Shown here piece by piece: positions 56,701 to 64,000 of a stretch of DNA of 64,000 bases; position 1 is the first letter of the stretch, and each line of letters starts with the position of its first letter. Both the position numbers and the translations under genes were made by a program. The stretch covers positions 19,573,595-19,637,594 of the forward strand of contig OX335644.1 of the NCBI GenBank assembly GCA_946894095.1, in the 5' to 3' direction. The stretch is from Incurvaria masculella. Taxonomy: Eukaryota; Arthropoda; Insecta; Lepidoptera; Incurvariidae. The notes beneath the pieces are model-generated. The model was not told the origin of the DNA. It ran no database searches and worked only from the letters and a program-made list of their open reading frames with translations.

Positions 56701-59700
56701 AAACCCGGAATATCCAAATATTTCCTGCCAAGAAACAATCATCAACCGATGATTCTGATTCCGATAGTGAAATAGAATCACCTAAACATACCGATAAAAT
56801 ACAAACCAAATCAGATTCAATATCTGAAAAAAATACTGCTGTTTCTTTGAAGAAATTCAGTGATGAATCTGATACTAGCATTATTGGTGCAAATAAAATT
56901 ACAAACTCATCTACTAAGTCAAAAGTTTCACCTAAGAAGATACCACAATGTAATAAACAAGATTCAATAGATGATTCGGTTTCTGATAGAGAAAAAACAC
57001 CACCCAAACAAAAAGGTCCAATACTAAACAAAGTAGATATCAAGTCTGCTAAAATTACTTTTCCTCTTAACAAGAAATCATCGAGTAATGAATCGGATTC
57101 TAGCAGTGAAGAAGAGACGGCCAACACTACTCGTAAAATTTATTCCAAACAAAGTATGGCACTGCAGAGAATAACACCAGATAAAAAACAAGAATCTACC
57201 AGTGATTCTGATTCTGACACTAAGGCAGAGGAGACAAAACCTACTCATAAAGAATTACATAAACCAGATGAAATTTCTAATAAAATTACAGCTTTTGCTA
57301 AGATGAAATCAAGTGATGAATCTGATTCTAGCAGTACAGAAGAGAAAACTCCGAATATCCAAATATTGCCTGCCAAGAAACAAACATCAACTGATGATTC
57401 CGATTCCGATAGTGAAATAGAATCATCTGAACGTACTGATAAAATACCAACCAAATCAGATGCAACATCTGGAAAAAATACTGCTGTTTCTTTGAAGAAA
57501 TTCAGGGATGAATCTGATACTAGCATTGATGGTGCAATTAAAATTACAAACTCGTCTACTAAGTCAAAAGTTTCACCTAAGAAGATACCACAATGTAATA
57601 AACAAGATTCAACAGATGATTCGGTTTCTGATAGAGAAAAAACACCACCCAAACATAAAGGTCCAATACTAAACAAAGCAGATATCAAGTCTGCTAAAAT
57701 TACTTTTCCTCTTAACAAGAAATCATCGAGTAATGAATCGGATTCTAGCAGTGAAGAAGAGACGGCCAACACCACTCGGAGAAAATATTCCAAACAAAGT
57801 GTGGCACTGAAGATAATAACACCAGATAAAAAACAACAATCTACCAGTGATTCTGATTCTGACACTAAGGCAGAGGAAAAACAACCTACTCATAAAGAAA
57901 TACATAAACCAGGTGAAATTTCTAATAGAATTATGGCTTTCGCTAAGATAAAATCAAGTGATGATTCTGATTCTGACGGTGATGAAGGAGCACCCAAATC
58001 TACTCAAAAAATTACCACTAAACCAAAAGTATCATCTAAGAAAATAACGTTACCTAAGAAACAACACTCAACTGATACTAATTCCCATACTGAAGAATAC
58101 ACTTCAAAGCTTACAAAATCATCTCATATAAAAAACAATACAATGGCTATGAATACCAATTCGAGCGATGATTCAGATTCTAGCGTAGAAGAAAGATCAA
58201 ACGTATCTCAGAAAGAAATCTCTACAAAATCACACACATCACAGACGATTTCTTCTGCTAGAAACACACCCCATAAGAAAGATTCAAGTAGAAATTCGAC
58301 GTCCAGCAGTGATGAGGCATCATCAGAAACAATCAAATCAAAACAGAAACTCGACAAGGTGCAATATGTAAAAGATCGTTCAAAATCTAAAAGAACTGAC
58401 ACACCACTGAAAATATCAACAAAACCAAGGCTTTCATCTGCTTCATTCAATTTAATGAATGAAAAATCAAATTTGGACGCCGCTAAGAAAGAATTAGCCA
58501 AACCTTCAATTAAAAATGACCTGAATTCTATGAGTACACAGGATGAGAAAAACGCTAAACTGTCTAAAAATAAACATAAACCTGAAGAAAGCTTTGAAGA
58601 TCTTGTAGAAAAAAATAAGACTTTGGAATCAGCAACTTTGAAAAGAAAAATATCATCGGGCGATAACAATATCCACCCAGAAGATGAGCTGACTGATGAC
58701 CCAGTAGTCAAGAAACAAAAGTTTCAGCATCGGGGGTCCACCGATCTGAGTTTATCTGCAAAACCATCTTCGAGCAAGAGGAAGCAATGGAAATCATCAG
58801 CCAATGCTGACTTGCAGATATCAGCAAAAAAATTTTCAGCTGACGAGGTAAGGTATTTTACCTTATTTGTTCCTTTACCTTTGACATCAGTTTGCATAGT
58901 GCATGGACATCCTTACAGCACAGATTACACCTATCACTTACATAAATAGTTACGAATCCATACAAAATTAAAGAAAGAACTTGTGAAACACAATTGTGAG
59001 CTTTACAGTTTATTCTCTTAAACATAGGTTTAGGTACGAAGACATCAGTGCTGAAGGTGGTCAGTCAAAATAATCGTTTTTTAGACCTGAATAATTTCTG
59101 AATCTCTTCTTCTAGAATGTATGTTTAATGTTCTTTGTCAGCAGTAGTAATCTATCAACTACAGAAAACTTGTTTGTAACTATCAATGGTAAAAAAAGAC
59201 AAAATGACAATCCTAGCGAAAAATAATAACAAAAAAACTTAGTAAGTGACTTAAAAAGTAATCAAACTGACCGAAAAAGATAAAAAAAATTACAAATCTG
59301 AGTATGTAATTTACTTCTGATGGATGAAATAAAGAAACTGGAAAGATAAACTCAGAAGAACGTATATGAATCTGCATTATCAGATGAAGGTCTCAAGTAA
59401 ATATGGCGAAGAATTCTGCCCTTCGCATATTATATATATCTGTGCACTCTGACTGAGTTTCCAAAAGAGCTGAATTTTTTAAATTGAATTTATTTTTTTC
59501 TAAAGATCTCTCTTGCTCTGGTGTCAACTTCAAAATGTGGAAGTAGTGGCAGAATAAGGACATGTTATTTCTCTAACAAACAGATGCCCGACAAAGTCAA
59601 GAGCTCCAGGACAGCAAACAGGATTGGCAAGAAGGGAGATTCCAATAAATGTCCTTACTGCAAGTACACTGCTCCCAGACACAGCATCTTAAAAATACAT

Positions 59701-62700
59701 GTGAGAAAGCATACGGGTGTCAGGCCGCATAAGTGTAAATTATGTGATAAAACATTCACTGTCTCCTCAAACTTGTACCGACATGAGAAAAGTCATTCTG
59801 CTGAGAAAAATGTAAAGAGACATTCAATAAATCACACCGGTAAGAAATTTAAATGCTCTCCTTGCTTAAGGACTTTCAAAACATCTACAAATTTGTACAG
59901 ACATTTGAAGAGCGCTCATTCGAGTCAGAATCTCGAAGCAGAGAGGTTGAGACGTAAACAAGAGAACACAGGCCGAAGACAGTGTTATTTAGAGTGTGCT
60001 CACTGTGGATATGTCACAGTTAATCGCAGCGACCTCAAAGTCCACCTGAGGACGCACGCCGAAACAACACCGTACAAATGTACTGTGTGTGAGAAGCGAT
60101 TTACACAGTCTTCCAATCTGTGGAGACACCTTAGAAAAATGCATGCTCCAGGCAGAGTCGAAAAGAAAAAACCTGTTCAATGTGATGTCTGTGGAAAACT
60201 ACTTTCAACTAAGTTGAAGCGGCATTTTAGAACACATACAGCACGAATTACGGAAGATGAAGAAAAACTTGAAAAAGTGTGTTGCATATCTATACTCCAC
60301 ATTACAATAAAACTTTTATTAAATGCGTATTTTATGCATGAAATCAAATGTACCTATAAATATCTTAAAAGTTGCCTTCATGTGACAAATTAGGATGCAT
60401 GTACGGACGTTAACGATCAAAGGTGAAAAATTGAAAGAGAAAGAATTAATTTTTCATTATGGTTGACATCAATATGACAGAATGAGATCTCATTATTGTC
60501 TTTATTTCCAGTGGAAACGTCCATTCTAAGTTTTACGAATTCAGTCATCGATGTCAGAAATTCTTGTTTAGGATCAATTATATTATTGCCTTTATCTTTT
60601 AATTTAATGGAATTTATGAGGTGTGGTCCGCATTACGAATATTTACCGCTATATTTTTTTGGCCAACAGGTAGACTCAAATGTCCAGAAAATCAGCAAGA
60701 AAGAGTTACATGATGCTGAAAAACTCCAAATTAAGGAAAATAAATATGTATGCATTATTTGTGACAAACATTTAGCATCTGCAGGTAGTTTGAGACGCCA
60801 TTCAATTTTGCACACTCGCAGGGAAAGCGAAGGGAAGAGTGTGACACCGCTTAAAAAAGATCGTAGCCAAAAGATAAATGTGACAAAGAGAATTACAGAC
60901 AAATCCTTTGATAAAAAACCGAAACATGAACAAGAACATACCAGCGATGATTCCCCTGAGGTGAGTACTTTAATTTCATAAAAAAATCTATTATTCATTT
61001 TAATTAAAGCATTGTGGCCTTGTCATCTCATGTATAACCCACTGCTTTTGAACAATAATTTTAGGCTTGAATTGAAATTTGAAGGCGGGACCCAAACGGC
61101 GGAAGGCAATGGGAATTCATGCAACGTATTGAGTGCATTCTTCTTCTTTCTTCTTCTGTCTATCAATATGTTGTAAGAGTTCTCGTTGTTAGTTATTTAT
61201 CTATAAATTAATGATTTACAGTCGTATTCAGAGAGAACCTGTCAAAACTTAGTACGAGGTTAGCACCGGACTCACAAATCGGTTTAGGGCCGATCGGTAC
61301 AAAAATCGGTTTAGGGCCGAGTGCACAAACGTACAAAAAATCAAAATCAACGTCAAAGTATGATCAAACACGTCTCTTTGTGTGGACAGTATGGAAGGAA
61401 CTCTATGCGGATCACTAAAAGCGACGTGTTTGAACATTGATTAACTCAGCCGTCTCTTCGTGCAACCGGGGCTTAGTCTGGCATATTAAAGTTAGTCCCA
61501 CCCACTCTGAATATGGCCGCTAATGTTTAATGTTTATTTTTGACTAGTATTGTGTAATTTAAAATGATATATAATGACTCATAATTTATGTGTACTAAAT
61601 TATCATTAAATGTGTATTGTGTGTTCATATTTATTATTATTTGTAGGAGGAAAACGTGGAACCCAAAAGCAAGGAAGAATATGATAAGAACTCTTACATA
61701 TGTAATATTTGCAATAAGACTCTTGCAACAAAATCTGGTTACACTCGCCATATGAAAAACCACTCGAGTCAAGTTAATAAAGCTGAAGAAGGAATAGACA
61801 TTAGAACCCCAACCAATAATGAACGCAGTAGAATCGATTCGACAGATCCTACTGATGATGAGAAAATAGATGATTCTTCAGCAGAGGTAATATGTAATAT
61901 GGTTTTATTTTAATATTTAATCATATTTACGTAATGTTAATTTACATTGGTTTTTGACGATCTAAAAATATCTGTCTGTGGTGCATATCTGTCAAAGCCG
62001 TTCTTATCATCAATATAAATCCATGAATGCGAAGCAGTGGCTCTTTGTCCTTGGTGGTATTCATTCCATAATGTTGACGGCAACAACCATGATAAATCAC
62101 TGACATAAATTGACTTTTCTGAGTGTACGTGAAAACTACGCAAGGAAGCGTACTTATCTCGTGCTCGTTGATCTTAATTTTTTTTTAATGTGACGTTTTA
62201 CTAGAAAACTGAATGTGTGTTTGACGAGCTGATTTCGCAATTTTCCGGCTAGTTTGAGAGCATATCTTAGATTGGCCCGAAAGCTTCCAAAAATTTTTTT
62301 TTTAAATTATTTTATGAACCGTAATAGCTACCTATTGCAGCTGAAATTTTCACAGAATGTCTATTTATTTTGGGCCTTCACAAAAAACGTGATTTTTTTG
62401 TGTGTGATCGTGTACGATGAGACGGAGTCTTTCGTGTGCGAGTAAGACTCGCACACGAAAGGTTTTTAGTGAAACAGACCAAGTAAATCAGCACATTACT
62501 GGTCAAATTAATTCCCTACTTTTCACTTACAGAGTGGAGCTACAGAAGCCAAACAGGGGAACAATAATTCAAAATGGGCGAATTATTTACATCCAACTAC
62601 AGAAACTCATGAATGTACACATTGTAGAAAAACACTTTCATCAGCATCAAGCTTAAAACGCCATTCTATTATACACACCCATCAAGACAAGGCTGCAACT

Positions 62701-64000
62701 CCTAAAAGAGAGCATAGGGACGTAAAACATTTCAGTATGAAACATATCAAAACAGATGAAAAGAAGGACAATCAAAATGTTTCTGATAAATGTGTTTGGA
62801 AATGCTCTGGTTGCGAAAAAACTCTTTCAAGCCCTTTGAGTTTGCGACGGCATCTACTTCAGCATATTCATGTGGTTGATGATGAACTAAGAGAAGAAAC
62901 ATTTCCAACTCATGCAATATCTCGCAGAACCTATGATACATCAGAGGAAGAATTTATAACAAAGGAAAGTGACGAGGAGCAAAAAGTTGCAAATAAAAAC
63001 TCTCTGAAATGTCAGGTTTGCGACAAACTACTGTCAACACCATCCAGCTTGAAACGTCATTTGAACATACACAATCGTTTGAAAACCGAACCTGTTGAAA
63101 GAGATGCAGAGGTTGGTCGGAAAAGTGATGCTGACAGCACTCCGCGTGCTCAATCGAAAAACAATGTAAGAGCATATTTCTCAGGGGTAAGTGAAGAATG
63201 TTTGCTATTACTCCGACACCAAATTATTGTTGAATGTCCATCACCGCTCTACTTGTAGGGTTAACAAAAAACCAGCTTTCCATCACTTCTTTAAAATAAC
63301 AACCAGTAGGGTTTATCTTGAAATTCACATTCGCCGGTGATTCACAGTAAACTGTGACCCTCCTGTGAATGCTAACATTTGCTTGATCATGGAATGACAG
63401 CTATTCGCATGAAGCCTTCTCACACTAGTCACCCTATTTTAGTCAATATGTAATTATTTATGACAAAATTATGCATGTGATGACAACAAAATGACAGCAA
63501 AGATGTCATACGAAAGCAAAATAAAAGTAAGTCACGTGGTCGAAACCATCTGAATTCTATAAGTACAGCAGCAGCTGGTGACTCTACAACAAACAGTTGA
63601 ATGTTGATATTTTTTTTTTCTGAAATTAATTAAAATTGTAATACTGCCTTAAATTTTTCATCTGTTGTGATTCTTTTATCTGCGTCATGCATATTACACG
63701 CATGTAACCCTTGCGTTTTTTTTTGCAGGATGAAAATTATGTCGACAGAAAAAGGCAAAAAGATAATTTACAACATATTAATCAAGAGAAGAGAATAAAG
63801 GAGAATAAAGAAAAAAGAAGAGGCATGAAAAATGGTGTAAGGGATGATAGAGAAGATTTTAAGGAGGACTTGGATAATGCAGCAAGAAATAGTAAAGAAG
63901 AAGCTGCAGAAGGGAAGAAAGACCAAAGGCATAAGCTTAAGAGAAAAGAAGAACATGACAATATTAAACATGTAGGAGAACTAATGAGGAGCGACAATCA
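50769..64000 (+). CDS. Treacle/Nopp140-like protein with C2H2 zinc-finger array, partial at right edge
   Basis: Exons: 50769-50879, 52009-52091, 54671-58847, 59506-60276, 60670-60960, 61647-61886, 62533-63165 (alternative end 63186) and 63729 to the edge. Phases are consistent throughout, and all junctions after exon 2 are phase 0. At least 2,190 residues. Exons 1-2 encode a LisH-like helix pair, VSSLVYSYLLTVDRDLAAAF and DLPTITEVFVQCSMSG, in the layout of the treacle/Nopp140 N-terminus. Exon 3 (1,393 codons) alternates Lys-rich stretches with SDESDSSSEE clusters, typical casein kinase 2 targets. Exons 4-7 carry eleven C2H2 fingers. Exon 8 is Lys/Glu-rich and open to the edge. Treacle and Nopp140 are nucleolar scaffolds for RNA polymerase I and snoRNP work; they have no zinc fingers. 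Nucleolar role is inference. A separate gene boundary between exons 3 and 4 is the main alternative. Confidence 0.8.
51336..51945 (+). repeat. 288-bp higher-order tandem repeat of about 58-bp units
   Basis: CCCTTTGTAATAAGG recurs at 51341, 51629 and 51916, giving a period of 287-288 bp. Within each period the block GGTCA-TATCAACCTACTTTC repeats about five times at about 58-bp spacing. It lies in intron 1 of the treacle-like gene. Confidence 0.9.
52100..53480. other. Intron 2 of the treacle-like gene, first part, no gene found
   Basis: 52600-52730 has a repeated CAATGAAAACTT phrase and 52780-52860 a repeated CATTCCG-AGTGGAAATT phrase. No convincing open frame. Confidence 0.4.
53480..53600 (-). 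mobile_element. tRNA-derived SINE, 3' remnant
   Basis: CTTGGATAGCTTATACCACA, TTAGCCCAGCATACCACATC match the 3' part of the SINE. Confidence 0.5.
53723..53945. mobile_element. Lepidopteran GGTTCCGTAC-type repeat, diverged copy
   Basis: AAAAACCAGCCATGTGCGAG, CCGGACTCGCA, GGACAGACAGACAGCGAAGG and TTGGATCCCTAAAAA parallel the copy at 46551-47065. Confidence 0.6.
53951..54118. mobile_element. Hairpin element with 70-bp arms
   Basis: GTAAATATACTTTGTCGTAC, AAGCAGGTATGTCGCTTATT at the left are complementary to the sequence ending GTACGAAAAAGTATATTTAC at the right. Similar sequence forms the outer ends of the foldback at 32950-33490. Confidence 0.75.
54190..54445 (+). mobile_element. Fragment of the 32950-33490 foldback family
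   Basis: AGTAGGGGGCATTGATTACG, TTTGCAGTATATTCGTAAAG and TTAATTAATGTGTCCTTGCT match 33205-33415 in the same order. Confidence 0.75.
54671..58847 (+). CDS. Treacle-like exon 3: Ser-Asp/Lys repeat region
   Basis: A single 4,177-bp exon. The acceptor is TTCATTGCAG and its first base completes AGC after exon 2; the donor is GTAAGG. It encodes low-complexity sequence in which acidic serine clusters (SSDESDSSSEE, STDDSDSDSE) recur roughly every 30-60 residues between Lys/Pro/Thr stretches, as in treacle and Nopp140. A 645-bp unit is duplicated in tandem (56667-57956). Predicted to be disordered and heavily phosphorylated. Confidence 0.9.
56667..57956 (+). repeat. 645-bp in-frame tandem duplication inside the treacle-like exon
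   Basis: Copies at 56667-57311 and 57312-57956 keep an exact 645-bp offset (215 codons) at both ends. The shared peptide includes KVSPKKIPQCNKQDS and ITFPLNKKSSSNESDSSSEE. Differences are scattered substitutions and the frame is preserved. Confidence 0.92.
59506..60276 (+). CDS. Treacle-like gene exon 4: six C2H2 fingers
   Basis: 257 codons, phase 0 at both ends; acceptor after a T-rich tract (TTTTTTTCTAAAG), donor GTGTGT. Fingers in order: NKCPYCKY...HVRKH, HKCKLCDKTF...HEKSH, FKCSPCLRTF...HLKSAH, LECAHCGYVT...HLRTH, YKCTVCEKRF...HLRKMH and a short QCDVCGKLLSTKLKRHFRTH. The first two are joined by the canonical-style TGVRPHKC linker. The mix of linked and isolated fingers fits a nucleic-acid-binding protein. 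Confidence 0.88.
60670..60960 (+). CDS. Treacle-like gene exon 5: one finger plus acidic end
   Basis: 97 codons, phase 0. Contains YVCIICDKHLASAGSLRRHS...LH, then a basic stretch and EQEHTSDDSPE before a GTGAGT donor. Confidence 0.85.
61205..61510 (-). repeat. Inverted copy of the 160-bp element of 50171-50492
   Basis: AACGTCAAAGTATGATCAAA, GTGTGGACAGTATGGAAGGA and TCTTCGTGCAACCGGGGCTT are complements of the 50171-50492 units. It lies in intron 5 of the treacle-like gene. Confidence 0.85.
61647..61886 (+). CDS. Treacle-like gene exon 6: one finger plus acidic end
   Basis: 80 codons, phase 0. Contains YICNICNKTLATKSGYTRHM...H, ending DPTDDEKIDDSSAE before GTAATA. It has the same plan as exon 5, suggesting exon duplication. 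Confidence 0.85.
62380..62470. repeat. Fragment with GTGCGAGTAAGACTCGCAC palindrome
   Basis: The palindrome around CTTTCGTGTGCGAG and CTCGCACACGAAAG resembles the GCGAGTCGGACTCGC motif of the 46551-47065 repeat. Confidence 0.45.
62533..63165 (+). CDS. Treacle-like gene exon 7: three fingers
   Basis: 211 codons, phase 0, acceptor TTTCACTTACAG. Fingers HECTHCRKTLSSASSLKRHS, WKCSGCEKTLSSPLSLRRHL and LKCQVCDKLLSTPSSLKRHL share the unusual TLSS/LLST core with exons 5-6. Two phase-0 donors compete: GTAAGA at 63166 and the stronger GTAAGT at 63187, which would add seven codons. Confidence 0.85.
63320..63385. repeat. Palindromic TTCGCCGGTGATTCACAG motif
   Basis: CATTCGCCGGTGATTCACAG then CTGTGACCCTCCTGTGAATG; same family as 9222-9290. 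Confidence 0.5.
63729..64000 (+). CDS. Treacle-like gene exon 8, Lys/Glu-rich, open at window edge
   Basis: Acceptor TTTTTTTTGCAG. At least 90 codons without a stop, beginning DENYVDRKRQKDNLQHINQE and rich in Lys, Glu, Arg and Asp, with a helix-forming pattern (EDFKEDLDNAARNSKEEAAE). It is incomplete at the right edge. Confidence 0.75.

Noticed and set aside
56396..57127. Long open frame (243 codons) on the minus strand
   Set aside because: Antisense to the Ser-Asp repeat exon; the repeated GATGAATCTGATTC codons read as SDSLLESDSS on the other strand. The frames at 57245-57865 and 58208-58711 have the same cause.

Overview
The window looks like one stretch of a lepidopteran (moth or butterfly) nuclear genome. 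Reasons: short phase-matched exons separated by repeat-filled introns; a ZAD-type C2H2 zinc-finger gene (an arthropod-specific architecture); many copies of one tRNA-derived SINE; TTAA-flanked piggyBac-style MITEs; and Jockey/CR1-superfamily non-LTR retrotransposons, one with an FP-like ORF1 of the kind seen in Lepidoptera. All exon models were built by hand from reading frame, splice sites and codon phase. No transcript data were available.

Four protein-coding genes alternate in orientation and form two divergent pairs. (1) NHLRC2, minus strand, 565-4323: the first three coding exons; the rest lies left of the window. (2) A complete ZAD plus C2H2 zinc-finger gene, plus strand, 5244-18973: ten fingers and two alternative exons for the first half of the ZAD. 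(3) A complete SERAC1 orthologue, minus strand, 22301-49930: 18 phase-compatible exons, about 805 residues, with a lineage-type acidic insertion before the lipase core. (4) A very large gene, plus strand, 50769 to beyond the right edge: a treacle/Nopp140-like LisH and Ser-Asp/Lys-rich repeat region spliced in frame to at least eleven C2H2 fingers and a Lys/Glu-rich tail. This fourth gene is the most unusual item here.

The rest is mobile DNA: about 18 copies of the SINE; five copies of a TTAA MITE and a second TTAA foldback element, two of them nested inside SINEs; several hairpin MITEs; two RTE-like repeats; an intact EN-RT retrotransposon in a SERAC1 intron; four degraded retrotransposon fragments; a THAP-like transposase or gene fragment; a 288-bp higher-order tandem repeat in the first intron of gene 4; and tandem 160-bp repeats in the SERAC1/gene 4 promoter interval. 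Small-scale duplication also affects the genes: a decayed copy of a zinc-finger exon, a decayed copy of a SERAC1 exon, a duplicated SERAC1 splice acceptor and a 645-bp in-frame duplication in gene 4.

The four genes show no shared pathway. NHLRC2 is a thioredoxin-like/NHL protein, SERAC1 is a mitochondria-associated lipid-remodelling protein, and the other two are nuclear or nucleolar candidates. Their proximity looks like ordinary gene neighbourhood rather than a functional cluster.
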